This document shows positions 1-12,187 of a stretch of DNA of 64,000 nt, one piece after another; positions within the stretch are counted from its first letter, which is position 1; each line of letters opens with the position of its first letter. Under the pieces are notes generated by a model. That model did no database searches, was not told the origin of the DNA, and saw only the letters and a list, made by a program, of their open reading frames with translations. This stretch comes from Mauremys mutica (lineage: Eukaryota; Chordata; Testudines; Geoemydidae), in contig NC_059081.1 of NCBI RefSeq assembly GCF_020497125.1, positions 12,761,105-12,825,104 of the forward strand, in the 5' to 3' direction. The translations under genes were made by a program, and so were the position numbers.

Positions 1-3000
1 TCCAAATATTTCAAAAACAACCTGCCAAATATGTTGATAGGCCATACAACATGTTAGGACTAGACAATTCAAAGGCAAATTTTTAATTAGTTGTGTTCCT
101 AAATAAGAACAGGAAAGTAGAATTGAAAGGATTTTGAAACAGGGAGGAGGAATATTTCTTAGAGAAATAAATACTTAAAAATGTAAACCATGAGGCCAAA
201 TTTCATCCTCGGTTACACCTACGCAACCCCAATGGAACTGAGGCCAGAACTGGCCCAGTCACTATTTTTAACTCAAGTTTTGTGATCTGATCCAACAAGA
301 TTGATGCTTACCCAAAAAGTCACTGGGCAGCCCTCTAAAAGACCTCTAGTTACTGTTTTCCTAATCACATAAGTAAATTACATGTGCTAATAATCTTTCA
401 TGTGTGTATCCAGTTGTTTTGGGAAATATACAGTTTATCTAGTAATAAACAGTGTCTAACAATCCCCAGCCTGTACTAAAACATTCACTAAGAGTCTCTG
501 TAAACACAGGGACAAAGGTCTTCTTTACAAAGTCTTATCCCAAGTTAAACAAACCATTACAGAAGCTATTACTGAATAACCACTGCCACAGGTCTTGTAT
601 TTATGTATAAATTCCATATCAGTATAACGACTGTGAAATTCAAGACCTGTGCTTAAAGGGAATCCTAGAACAAGAGCAAACAATTATGTAGATACATGTT
701 GGAAAGATGCCAGAGCTTGTCAGAAATTGGTTTAAGAAGCCTTCAACTGTAAGAGAGCAATAATACAAAACAGCTGCTAACAGATCGGCGATTTCAGGGA
801 AGGAATCTGGCCCCATATGAAGCAGCACAACTGGGCATTAAAAAAATGTGACCTTTGTTATGCTAATGTGTCGAAATCTTTATTTTATAGCTGGAACGAT
901 GTCCATGCTAGAAACTTTTTCCTTGACTCAATTTTGGTAAATAGGGGCACAATATACTGTGTGTGTTCTTCCTATGGATGACCCCATTCATTTCTCCAAG
1001 GAAGAGCCAGCTAAAATTGATGATTTTCAGGCAACATGACGGAGGCATTCATTATTTCTACATGGTTTTCAAATGGCACATGAATTAAAAGCCTGCCTTT
1101 CATCTAGCCCGACTCAGCTCCCTTCTATTCTTAACCAGTGAGAGCTATTGAGATTAATGCACCTACAAACTTCAGATTAAATGCTCTGGAGTATCCAGAG
1201 ACACACTTATAAAGATCTAATCACCACTGCCTAACACTAGTATGCTCCTTCATGAGAAAATTAATCACTTCAGTCTCCAGCATGAGATCCGGTATCACGA
1301 CACATCCTGCCTTCTCGTTTGTAGCTCAGCCTATGATTATTTATATCTCCACTCCACACATCCTTGAAAGTCCTTTCTAACGCTAGGTCAGATGGCTCAA
1401 GTACACAAAGCTTGCTCAGAGTACTTCCACGGAACCTGTTACCAAATAAATGCCCAGAAAACCTGATTGAGCCATATGGAGACGCACATTAACATGGCTA
1501 GAACAGTGTTTAAAAAGTTCTGTCAGGAGTTGGAGAGATCCCAGCCCAATAATAACAGAAGCTTTCAATAAATACTGTTTACTAAGTTATGCCTTCCAGC
1601 TAGAAAGCAGAGGAAGGTTCTTTGCTTAAGATCATTTAAAGTGAGCTGTGTGATTAAAAAGTGTCTTGTTGTTGATTAAAAGGGCAGTTCCTTGAAAAGT
1701 GACCTTGGTTTGTGTGCTGATAGAATATGGCCCACACCCAACAGGACAAGAAAGGGACTAAAAATCCTTCACTGGGGTAAATTGGGGGGAGGAACCTGCC
1801 TAAGCCTAAGAGAAGCTGCCTGAGCTGCAGTGGATGTAGAGGGAGGACTCCAGCTGAGACCAATGAAGGAGCAGATAGAAAAGCGGGGTTGAGATGAAAA
1901 AGTAGATTTTTTTTCCTCCATGTAATCTGGAGATAGAAGTTGCCATTAGGCTCTGAAGTAAAGGACCTGACTTGATCCCGAACTTGCCCAAACCTGAGAC
2001 ATGATTTCTTTAATACAATGCGGAGGAAGGGATTTGGTGCTGGCTATAATCTGTTGCCTCCAACTGCTACAAAAAGTTGATCTTAATTTTCGCAAGCCTG
2101 AGGCCTTGAGCGCTGTAGAGGAATGGAATATAAAGTAGCCTCAGAGTTTCCTTTTCGGATTTCAAGGACTGATAAATTATCTAGCAGTTTAGATTCCACA
2201 TTACATGCAAAAAACATGGAACCACTGATTCAGCAAACAAAGGCTGGCCTCAGGAGATGGGCCAAACCTCCTGCAGCCTTTATGGGGAAAAACATAAAAA
2301 GACACCATACTATCGTGGATTCCTTAGCAAATGCTTCGTGACAGATTGAAATCAATACTGTTCGCTAACCATAATACAGTTTGAAAGACAAAAAAAAAAA
2401 TCTTTGGCTTCCCTTTAAAATTTTATATTTAGATCAAGATTACGGTGGCTTTAATTTTGCCATCATAACTACTTTGGATCAGCTCATTTGGTGTATTTAA
2501 TTAAAATGGATAATAAGAGACCATAATTCTACGTGGACACAAATTGAGCACTATTAGGAAACATTTAGGAAACATATTGTTTTGAAATACAATCCACTTA
2601 TGTACTCCCCCCACCTCATTAAACAAAAAAGATTTGACAATACTGGGGAGCAGTCAAAAAGGGATGTAAAACAAAATACTCTGCACTGTAGCTATGCACA
2701 CTTGTCAATAACCCTAATTTTCCTATAGGAAGTAATTGCTAGACAAAAAAAAAGGACAGAAAAAGGACTGACTGTCATGATGGCCTTAAAACATGTAGCA
2801 TTGCTTCTTTGTGGGAAGAAATGAATAAAGCCAGCAATATGAACCATCATTCCCTTTTGCAGGCAAAGTGTTTTATTGAACTAATTCTTCTGTAATCCTA
2901 AAAGGTACCTGAACCCCAATTAGAAAAAGTAGCAAAAGGTTCAGGGAAAGTTCTCTCTCAGCCTGCAAAAAATACTGAAAATAACAATACAATACAAAAA

Positions 3001-3695
3001 TATTGGATAGACTAGATCAAAAGTGAGGGTAAAACAGCTCCTCTTCCATATCTAAAAAAACCCATGCTCACATTTAAGGCACGTGATAATCTTAGACAAA
3101 CAATTGTTTATCTTATACAGATTATATTACTATATCTTTAGAAGTGACATTATGCCAGACATTTATCTAAAAAGGTCTGACAACACTCCGTTTTGTACAT
3201 TATGGTCAGTGCCAAAAAAAAAAAATCAGTATTACAGGATCAAAGTTTGTTCTTTAATAGAATATATTTTTCACATCCATATTTCTTGAGCTATAAGGAT
3301 ATGTATGTTGGGGTAAAATGAGATAAGAAAAAATAATGAGACATGCGAATGTATAATATTTTTCTTGTCATTGCAAAGAAATGTCTTCTAAAAGCACTGG
3401 ATTATAGCAACTATTCCCAGTTATACAATGTTGAAACAATACTTACCCATTAAAAGCAAGGTGCTTTTTAAAGACAAATAGTTCTGTGTACTAGAGTATT
3501 TAAAAATGTTATTTACCGTTGAAAGTGGTTACAGTCTAAGTAGAGAGTTATTATTCCTAGTTTTGGACAAAGAACAAAGAGGCACAATCCTTGCCCTAAA
3601 TGGTTTACAATCTAAAGACACAAAAATTAAGGAAGGAGGATACATTTTTTCCTTCCTATTTGTGAATGTATCCAGTTTCTTACTGAAATGGAGTC
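1..3695. other. Intergenic stretch, nothing recognised
   Basis: AT-rich sequence with only short open frames (at most 85 codons) that lack splice context or recognisable motifs. I see no exon, RNA gene or clear repeat boundary. Poly(A) runs near 2390 and 3218 are ordinary low-complexity tracts. Confidence 0.5.
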
Positions 3696-3703
3696 ATGTA
3701 GAC

Positions 3704-4045
3704 CAGTGGTTCTCAACCAGGGGACCGAGGCTCCCAGGGGCCCACGAGCAGGGCCAGTATTAGACTCACTGGGGCCCAGGGCAGAAAGCCGAAGCCCTGA
3801 CGCATGGGAAGCCCGGGACCTGAGCCCTGCCACCTGAGGCCGAAGCCGAAGCCTGAGCAATGTAGCTTTGAGGGGGCTCCTCTGGCATGAGGCCCCAGAC
3901 AATTGCCCTGCTTACTACCCCTAACGCCAACCCTGGCTTTTATAGGCAGAAAACCAGATATTGTGACACAGGTGGGCTGTAGAATCTTTATAGCATGTTG
4001 GAGGGGGGCGGGGGAGGGCTCAAAGAAAAACGTTGAGCACTCCTG
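3704..4045. mobile_element. Non-autonomous hAT element (CAGTGGTTCTCAACC terminus)
   Basis: It begins CAGTGGTTCTCAACC, the classic Charlie-type hAT terminus, and ends GTTGAGCACTCCTG, a diverged inverted copy. The flanks carry an 8-bp target duplication, ATGTAGAC (3696-3703) against ATGTAGAA (4046-4053), 7 of 8 identical. An 8-bp duplication is the hAT hallmark. It has no transposase frame, so it would have been moved in trans. The overlapping open frames on both strands are by-products of its GC-rich interior. Confidence 0.75.
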
Positions 4046-4053
4046 ATGTAGAA

Positions 4054-5082
4054 CGTACTTTCACAAGTCTGACATGTTTTACTCGTTACGAGTTTTAGTA
4101 TTGTAGCTGCTTTTTCTGGGATGAATCATTTATCCTTTTCCATGTGTTTCTGATCCTTTTCCTTCAATAAATATTGTGGCTAAAAGATTAATAATTCCAT
4201 CCTGTATATGAAACATCGTAATCTAGAAAAATTGATATTGGTCATTAAACGCTACGCTGTTTATTGGCAGTAGTTATCGCCCCACTATGAAGCACACTGC
4301 TGCTTAATAGCCCACAACATACTCAAAACATCCAATGCACATTAAACATCGTCCATTTCAATACAGGACAAACAGCAGACACTATGAAGCAGCAATCAGG
4401 ATTTAAATGCATTTAAGATTGGTATCCCAGAAAGGGGCATTTAAACAAAAGTTACTTCATTCCCCTGGTTTCCAAGTGCATCTTGACTTCTCTGTGTCCA
4501 AGCTTTTTAGATTGGGAAGTCCTTCACCTATACAGTTTTGTGTCCTGTAGACCAGTGAACGTATTGGAATTGCTGCTGAACTGCTGACAACAGATAAAGC
4601 ATTTGATGTCTCAGCTCCTATCTCTGTGCGGCCTCTTCATTGATGGAACTGCTCAGTTGTTATTAATGTTGTTGGACCTTTTGTCAACAGGTGTGACTGC
4701 CCTGTAGCACCCCCTCATGGCCAAGCATGGCTCAATAGCATCCTGCCTCAGTTTCCCCTTCTCACATGGCTCCTTAAGAACACCATAGTCCAAAAGGTAT
4801 AAGACAAAATTCCCCTTCTGGAATTGCACTTTATTAAGTCCAAATAAACTTGAAATAAAGTCTCTTCCAGTTCCAGACACAAGATCTCCCTGGCCTCTAC
4901 TGCTTCCTAGCAGGCTCAGGGGTTGCCCAGCCCTCCTTGGGTGGCCTATATTCCTTAAGCCCAGTCTCCTTGACCTGTAGTCTCACCTTGGGTTCAGGAG
5001 TTGCACAGCCGGCCTCTAAGCCCTGAGTTTCTGGGCTCTCAGGAGCTCCTCCAGCACCTGTACCAGCTGTTTCCCTCAGGAG
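4054..5082. other. Intergenic stretch, possible old repeat from about 4690
   Basis: No gene is seen. From about 4690 the sequence (CTGTAGCACCCCCTCATGG, then AATAAA-containing AT-rich stretches, then a CT-rich segment) has the feel of a decayed LTR or other interspersed repeat interrupted by the element at 5085, but I found no terminal repeat or target duplication to support this. Confidence 0.3.
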
Positions 5083-5084
5083 TA

Positions 5085-5619
5085 GAGTGATCATATTTTC
5101 CCAAAAGGAAAACAGGATACCCCCAAGCCAGCCCGAGCCACAAGCCTTCCCTGCCTCCTGCCAGCATGGGGCCAGCCTGAGGTCCCCCCTGTGGCTGGCC
5201 CCAGTGTGCCCCCCCTTTGCTGGCCCCACATGCAGGGCCACCCTAGCCCCCGCCCCACATGCAGGGCTAGTCCTCTGAGCCCCCCTCCCACCACCCACCC
5301 ACAGGGCTGGTGGTCCAAGCCCGCCCACCTGCGCATAGGGGCCACCCAAGGCCCCTCTCCTCCCTTCATGTGGGGCAGGCCAGCCAGCCCAAGCCACTCT
5401 CCCTAGCCCGCCCTCCAGTGCAGAGCTGGTGTTGCCACTCGGTCTCGCCCCACCCCCGCACGTTCTTCTGCACTAGGGGGTCCCACCCCACTTTTTGGAC
5501 ACACTGGTGATCAGTTGGCAAGAGCAAACGGTACAAATGCCCAATTTTGTCAAAAAAGTCAGGTGGCCGGGACAGAGCCTAAGAGACTCTCCTGGCCAAA
5601 ACCGGACATAGGGTCACGC
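5085..5619. mobile_element. TA-flanked MITE (mariner-type), GAGTGATCATATTTTCC termini
   Basis: It starts GAGTGATCATATTTTCC just after TA (5083-5084) and ends GGACATAGGGTCACGC just before TA (5620-5621). The two ends are imperfect inverted repeats of a 'GGTGACCATATGTCC' type terminus that I recognise from turtle repeats. TA duplication fits Tc1/mariner. The interior is a C-rich/G-rich filler (5100-5480) that produces long but meaningless open frames on both strands. Confidence 0.6.
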
Positions 5620-5621
5620 TA

Positions 5622-7299
5622 CGTGGGAGCCCTGCCTGCAGCTCCCTATGTAGGTCTTTCCCTCACCTCTGGGCTGACGAGAGCCCACAGGTAGCAATCT
5701 TCCCTCTGCTGACTCATGGCCCTGTAGGAGTCTGATTACTCCATGCAGCTATGAAGGAATTTGCTAACAACTTGTAGCTGTCTCCCCCTTTAAGAGTGCC
5801 AGTGCCTTCTCTGAAGGTCAATGGGGCAGCAGGAAATCAGGCGAGGTGCACTGGACCCCGCTCCCTTTTAAAAGGGCCAGCCACTCTGTGACACCTTCCC
5901 ATTCCCTCACCCACTGGGAACCTTAAATATCCTCCTATTTTCTTTAAACTGCTTCCATGTCCCACTGCAGTTCTTGCACCAGAAGCTATTGATGCCCTGG
6001 AGCTAGAATTCTCATCACTTCACATGTCATAAGGGAGTGTAAAAAGGAGAATCCATCCTGAGTTTCTCTTTTTAAAGCAATGTTCTGATAAAGGGGCAGA
6101 AACAGCGTTAAATCAAATATTTGCTCCTTCTTATGGTGCAGAGATCACAAGGCACATTTTGCATGAAGGACACAGGCCCTTCTTAACGAGCCAGTGGTAA
6201 CTCTCTATGGATGTTCTCTCCAGATTCCTGACTGGGATTTGAAATAGCCAAAGAAGAGTCTGCCCCAGGACAATCCAGCCGAGGTTTTACACTCAGCAAA
6301 GAGTATCTTAGGACAGGACCTGGGGAGTTTAACCAGTGCTGCATGGATCCCTGTGCAGTACAGACATGATCTGTACAGCTCATTGTTATGTACCTCATTA
6401 CTGAATCTCAAGACTCCCAGTAACCAGGGATACAACACTATTCAATGCTGTTGCCTCCGCAGCACTTCACTTTTGCAGATTGCTAATTGGCTACCAATTG
6501 AAACCATCTCTCTAGCCTTCCTCTTTTACACTATAAATGCCCAGAGTGAACAACGGATGTGAGTAAACAGCACTCCAGCCCCTTTCTACAGTGGCATCTG
6601 ATTCATCCGTCCTTAACCTGCATCCCAGGGATGCTCGCTTGATTCAGCATTTAAATTATTATTTGCGTCAGCCAGCTCCAATAGTGTGTGGCTGTCATTG
6701 TTATACTAGTTGCATCTGAAGTTCAGGTTTGAATATAGCTCATTTAGAACATCAGTGTCACCGCTGTAGGCAACAGGATGCGAGGAATGCTCAGGTGCAG
6801 CAGCGCTTCTTTAATTGCGCTACAAGACTGTCAGAAATAATAGGAATAAGGTAAGGAGAGTTTCACAGCGATCAAAGAGAGCTAAAGCTCAGCAAATACC
6901 ACGGCAGGGGCCTTTGAGTGAAGAAATCAGGACTAGATTATATTTGGCATTAGATGAGAAGAACAACATGGGGGATGGTAGCTTGTCATAACAGCCTAGG
7001 AAATAAGGTACAGAAAAGCGTGGTGCAAAAAAGAATCTCGGCTGTAAATATGCTGACCCAGTTTCTCATGAGCTGTGTGCTCAAACCACATTTGTCGTAT
7101 TTCTGTCTGAGCTAGGCCCCAAGAAGACCACAGATCCAAATACCCCTCAACCAGCTGCAGCCAGTTTCACATCTGGCTCCATGCTAGGCTGAAAGAAGAT
7201 TCCAGATCTGTCCACGCTGAATTTTGGGGAAGTCTGGATCGGTATCTAAACTTTGTGCCTGGACAGGGCTTAATTTGTGCCAGGGCTTGTAGAGGTTGA
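5622..7299. other. Intergenic stretch, nothing recognised
   Basis: Mixed-composition sequence with no exon-like frames, RNA genes or repeat boundaries that I could recognise. Confidence 0.45.
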
Positions 7300-7307
7300 G
7301 CCCTGGC

Positions 7308-7631
7308 CAGGGGCGGCTCCAGGCCCCAGCACGCCAAGCGCGTGCTTGGGGCGGCATGCCGCGGGGGGCGCTCTGCCGGTCGCCGGGAGGGCGGCAGGCG
7401 GCTCCGGTGGACCTCCCGCAGACGTGCCTGTGGAGGGTCCGCTGGTCCCGCGGCTCCGGTGGAGCATCCGCAGGCACACCTGCAAGAGGTCCACTGGAGC
7501 AGCGGGACCAGTGGACCCTCCGCAGGCACGTCTGTGGGAGGTCCACCGGAGCTGCGGGCCCGGCGACCGGCAGAGCACCCACCGCGGCGTGCCGCCGTGC
7601 TTGGGGCGGCGAAATCGCTAGAGCCGCCTTG
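7308..7631. mobile_element. hAT foldback element with perfect 8-bp target duplication
   Basis: It begins CAGGGGCGGCTCCAGG and ends GAGCCGCCTTG, inverted termini of a family common in turtles. It is flanked by a perfect 8-bp duplication GCCCTGGC (7300-7307 and 7632-7639). The interior is a long hairpin: 7401-7451 pairs with 7502-7552 with three differences in 51 bp, all CpG transitions. The several overlapping frames of 100-160 codons on both strands here are a consequence of CpG-rich palindromic DNA, not genes. Confidence 0.85.
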
Positions 7632-7639
7632 GCCCTGGC

Positions 7640-9584
7640 ACCTCCAAGCTTGGAAGTTCCTAGCCCCAGCACCTCTGGGCTTGTTGCATCAGTTATGAAG
7701 GTAAAAAACTTGCTAGAGCCCCAAGACCTCTTTCATTGCAAATTAAACCCTGGGCCTGGACCCCTGCTAGCAACTCCATGAGTTAACCTTACTCAGAAGA
7801 GTAATTAGCATTATTTTAAATTCTATTGAACCAAACTGCATTTCCTGGAAACTGCTGCTTCTAGATCTCTTAAAGGCACAGTCCACTACAAAACTGCCTT
7901 CAGTTCAAAGCAGTTCATACTGCTACATGCTGGGGATACAGATTGCCCCCAGGGGCATGAGTGGGAGCAAGGAGGTGGCCAAGGGGAAAGTAGGGAACAG
8001 ATTTGCAGGAGGACAGTACATAGCCCAAGCAGCAAGATTTTTAAATTTTGATGGTTATGGATAACTACATCACCACACCAAGTATAGATAACAATGGTAT
8101 AGTACCTAACTGGCTTTTTGAAAGTTCCTTCCCGATGGAATATAAGAGCTAGTAGAAAAATGTTTAATACATGACTTTCATTTTACTATGAAATTTGTCA
8201 AATGCCAAAAGAGAAAAGAAAGTTTTAGCATATTAACATGTTCCCGCCCCCCATTGCATATAATTGAATTACAGTAGCTGCCATTAAAGAGGCAGTTTTT
8301 GCCAATAGTTTTCTCACAATCGGAGATGAGATACTGCAAATTCTTCCTACACCAAGGACAGGAAATATATGGGGGTGATTCTGTAGTAACTATGGCAAAT
8401 ACAGACAATGTTGATGATTGTACTATGTATGGTAAGAGCTGGTGAAACTATCTATTATGAATAATAATCATGGTTTGGGGGCCAACTGAGACCTCTAAAG
8501 AGGCACCTGACTTTCTGAAGTTGGGTGTTGAGCACGCTCTGAAAGTCAGGCCCCTTTAAAAGTGTCTCAACTGGGGCACACAAAAAATTGGGACACCCAA
8601 AATCAGCTTTTAAAAGTCTTGGCCCTACGCCCTTTGCTTCTCTCTCTCTCTCGTGTGAGTGAATCATTCATGAGCTAATCCCAATTTTCTTCAGTGAAAA
8701 TTTTTGAATGACAAATATATTTGAATGAATCATATTCAGAGCACGAGTCAGCTGTCTGAAGACTCTTTGCTTCAACTATTCTCTATGTTGTGCGCTCAGT
8801 GACCTCAAAATCCTAATGTACCGTTTCTGCTTCCTGACTCTTTGACCAATGTTTTAGCCAAGAAAACAGCACACAAGGAACAATGCAGTTCATGGCATGA
8901 ATAATCATTCATGTCAAAACTATGAAATTTTTGGGAAATCCAGAAACATTTTCACAAATGCTTACCTGTTGTTCGAATACTCAAGACCAACATATAAGAC
9001 TCCATTAATTATAGAGAACCGAACCCAGCACTTATATTAGCTAAAATATTTCCAAATAAGGTGTTTTGTTTTTTAATCTACCAGATTAGCTCTATTAGCA
9101 GCAGCCTTTTGACAAAATCGTGCATGGAAAGAGATTGTATTACTATACTTGATTTGTACTGCCACTGTATATCATCTGACACACTTTAAAGACATAATTA
9201 ACTATTTAAATAGAAAGTTCTTGAAATCCTGATATCATTTACAAGAGATCTTATTAATACACAGTGCATTTATTGGTTTAGAGCTAACAAACCCAACAGG
9301 TGTTCAGTGTATTAGGTATGTCAGTGTTTAGAGAGTGGTGTTCAAACAACAGCATCATAATTGACCGAAAAGCAGGTGCCAATTTACACAGATAGTGACA
9401 GGATTCGTTTTTCCTATAAGAAAAAAAATTAGTTTGTGCATTGGCAGTTGCTTTGTGTAATGTGTGAGATTCACTACTTTGTGTCTTCTGGAGTGCTGGA
9501 TAGGAGTCTCCGATCTGATCTTTTCCACTGTATTTTGCAAGGGTGCAACCAAATATCACATAGTATTATGCAAGGCACAGGAAA
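7640..9584. other. Intergenic stretch with short low-complexity tracts
   Basis: No gene is seen. There is a short (CT)n tract at about 8637-8653. Around 8485-8630 lies a sequence of type 'CTGACTTTCTGAAGTTGGG ... AAAGTCAGGCCCC' with imperfect internal inverted repeats, probably a decayed interspersed repeat of unknown class. Confidence 0.4.
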
Positions 9585-9680
9585 TATCAAATGAGACCAT
9601 CGATCCATCTTGTCTAATATCCTAATTTGGACATTGGCCGCTGTCCAATGCTTCGAAAGGAGGAATCCAGGTGCCCAACT
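9585..9680 (-). mobile_element. CR1 3'-end fragment
   Basis: On the plus strand it reads 'CGATCCATCTTGTCTAATA ... GGACATTGGCCGCTGTCCA ... TGCTTCGAAAGGAGGAA'. This is a diverged copy of the reverse complement of the CR1 3' UTR motif 'GGCATTGGCCACTGTC ... GGGCTAGATGGACC' seen at 21060-21105. Only the last part of the LINE is left. Confidence 0.5.
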
Positions 9681-10319
9681 ATTAAAGTATTGATTTGCAT
9701 TTCTCTTTCATGGGGGAGAATGTGTGTTTAAAGTGGAATGGTCTATTTGGGGATGCAAAAAGAGCAGCATGCTGCCATTTCTCTATAGACCTTATGAAGA
9801 ATCTGTTGGCACCGGTGGTAAGAGTCCTGACAGAAGCAGTAACTGAGACATAGAACTTAGGTAAGAACGCCATCACAGCCCTCTTCAGCTGATCAGCTAT
9901 GTGGGAACATGAGTGCTGTCCACCATAGCTCCTACTACAGGCTTTCATAACAAAGCTAATAGGAAAGGGTGGCCTGCTTATAATCCTCAAGCAATAGTTG
10001 AGGGTCATTCATAGTATGGGAAGGATTGATGCCCCACTGTTTTCACAAGCATGTAAAAGGGGTGTTATAGGCTTTTGTGCTGCTTAGAATTGTTTTTTTC
10101 CTGTACAGGTACATGCATTACCATAGCCCATAGCTATATATTACATTATAACTACCAACAGCACCCTGTTACATACCTCCCTGCTTTACGTTTCCCAGCT
10201 TGGCTACAGTCCCCCCGTTTTCCACTGGGGGATCAGGTTTCTCCCTGATCATGCGCTATTTTCCTTATAAGGGCAGCAATCTCTCATCACTTCTGGAGTT
10301 CCCTTAGTCTTCCTTTCCA

Positions 10320-10997
10320 TTTAAGCTGAGAAGCCTACTGGGTCCAAGATAGCAGCCCTTAACACACTGTCGTTCTTGGCCTGCTCCTCACTCAATGCCA
10401 CGTAAGTGGCTTGGGTGTCTCTGACCAAATGAGGGGCTAATTGTAGGGCCTATAACCCTTTATCTCAGCACACACGAGTAGCGATTCTTTCAAAAGTCAG
10501 TTGGAACACATCAGGATCGCCCCTGGGGCCACTTTTACAGAGTCTTAGTCTCCCTCGGCTTCTTTTCCCCCAGAAGGACTCATGTTTTGTAATTGCTGCT
10601 GTACCTTGGTCTGCTCCTTCATGTATTCCTGAAACACCCACTGTTGCTCCACCTGCCAGCCCAGCAGAGCTTGTCGTTCAGTCTGCTGGAATGCCTGCAA
10701 CATCCGCAGCACCTCCTTCTGTTGGTCTACCAGCCACCACATCAGCTCCTCCATCTTCTCCAGGTTCAGCCTGGCCTCTCACAGGCCACCTACCAACCCT
10801 TCCTGGTTCTGGCTGACAAGTAGATCCCAGACATGCCCCCACTTAGGAACAAGCCCTTCCTGCATCTCCTGGAAGCCCTGGGTGGTAAACCTTCTGCGTG
10901 AATTAAGCAATACACATAGCCTAGCAGTAGCCTCACCTGAGTATCTGTATTGCTTTTTGTGTTCCAGGTACATCACAACATAGCCTGAGTCATACAA
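10320..10997 (-). pseudogene. Decayed LTR-retrotransposon gag (Gypsy/Gmr1-like)
   Basis: Read on the minus strand from about 10997 downward, there is a Gln-rich coiled-coil-like frame (10754-10545, with WWLVDQQKEVLRMLQ), followed in a shifted frame by a stretch with FQLTFERIA, then ALQLAPHLV, then AAILD. In turtles and other vertebrates this order (Q-rich helix, 'FERVA', 'LAP.L.G', 'AAILD') is typical of the Gypsy/Gmr1-type gag from which SCAN domains were derived. At least two in-frame stops (about 10485-10455) and frameshifts show it is dead. I found no protease, reverse transcriptase or LTRs next to it. The family assignment rests on motif recall; confidence that it is gag-like is moderate. 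Confidence 0.6.
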
Positions 10998-10999
10998 AA

Positions 11000-11847
11000 C
11001 CCCCTTTCCTGCTCCCTAGCTCAGCTTTTTATCGTTTGCTTTCTTCTCACGGGTCTCCAGCTGGTGGGCTCATTAGCTCATCTGGCTCTACAGGTGCAAG
11101 GGATCCCTTCTGCCCTTCCTAAACCAAACTACCTAAGTCCCTCCTGGTCTAACTACTTCCAGTGCCTGGGTGTTTTAAGTGACTTCCAAAGGGCTCCATT
11201 TATAGCTGTTCCTAGCACCCTGTTACGGGGGGAGTGGGGGAGGGGATTGGCAGTTGGTAGGACACACATCAACACCCAATTAACCCTACATAGATTACTA
11301 GTGAAAGGTAAAACAGCACCAGCCTGTTCCTTTTTTCTGCAGGACCCCTCTGCAGAGATGATTTGTACCTGCTGATATTGGGGGGGGCACCCTGTAAGGA
11401 GGGGCACCTGATTGCCCCACATGTCACCTCTGGGAGGAACCTTCCAGCCCCACCTCCCTGGGTCAAGGCAGCCAATTCCACTGTCCAGGGGTGGGGGGCA
11501 GAGGGTTCACAACAACACGGTTTCTCCCTGGACTCCGGAGCTCCTATGCCCTTGCAGACACCTCAGCAGCAGGCTGGGTGCAGGCAATGCCCCTAGCCTG
11601 GGCTGAGCACAGGGAACCTGCTCCTGGCACCTTCCCCCAGGACTCTGTGCCCTGCCTGGGGCCGCTGCGCTCTCCCCACCAAAGTTTCCTGTAAAGAGAG
11701 ACTCTGTCCTTCTCCTTCTGCAGCTCCCTCTCCCCACCAGCGTGTTTCCAGCTCGCTTGGTCCCTGTTCCAGCACCCGGGTTCAGGCAGGGAGTGGAGGG
11801 GGCAGGACAGAGCTGTTTCTCATGCCAGGTGAGAGTGGCCACCCTGG
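11000..11847. other. Intergenic GC-rich stretch, nothing recognised
   Basis: From about 11220 the sequence becomes G/C-rich. Frames of up to 127 codons on both strands overlap each other and carry no recognisable motif, so I treat them as composition artefacts. Confidence 0.4.
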
Positions 11848-11849
11848 TA

Positions 11850-11968
11850 GGGTTGCCAATTTTAGTTGGACATATTCCTGGAGATTTCATCCCATGACAT
11901 AATCTTTAATTAGAGATTAATTTTTAATTCCTGGAGACTACAGGCCAATCCTGGAGCGCTGGCAACCC
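11850..11968. mobile_element. Short TA-flanked MITE, GGGTTGCCAA termini
   Basis: A 119-bp element: GGGTTGCCAATTTT at the left, CGCTGGCAACCC at the right, flanked by TA on both sides (11848-11849 and 11969-11970). The interior 'TTCCTGGAGATTTCAT ... TTAATTCCTGGAGACTA' is itself repetitive. I recognise it as a common turtle MITE; the TA duplication suggests Tc1/mariner mobilisation. Confidence 0.65.
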
Positions 11969-12099
11969 TACACCCCGGGTAGCTGCCTCTGTGCAGTGTG
12001 GCAGTTGCCTGGGAGAGAGCCTGGCTGGGAGGGCAGTGCCAGTCCGCTCCCCACCTGGGCCTGGCTGCCACAGACAGGGTCCAAGCGAGTCAGAAAAGT

Positions 12100-12187
12100 A
12101 ACTGGGGGGGGCGGTAATAGGAGCTTATAAAAGAAAAAGACCCCAAAATAAGGACTGTCCCTATAAAATCGAGACATCTGGTCACCC
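12100..12187 (-). mobile_element. Truncated MITE with GGGTGACCAGATGTC terminus
   Basis: On the reverse strand it starts AGGGTGACCAGATGTCTCG, then ATTTTATAGGGACAGTCC. This is the start of a TA-type MITE family abundant in turtles. The opposite terminus (a second 'TGGTCACCC') is missing, so it is truncated near the G run at 12105. Confidence 0.55.

Noticed and set aside
4897..5397. 166-codon minus-strand frame
   Set aside because: It runs from flanking sequence across the boundary of the TA-flanked MITE at 5085 and is rich in simple Gly/Ala/Pro residues.
7167..7781. Overlapping long open frames on both strands (up to 162 codons)
   Set aside because: They lie over a CpG-rich palindromic hAT element with a perfect 8-bp duplication; opposite-strand frames mirror one another and have no domain.
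9682..10008. 108-codon minus-strand frame that might be a transposase relic
   Set aside because: No motif could be matched with any confidence; left unannotated.
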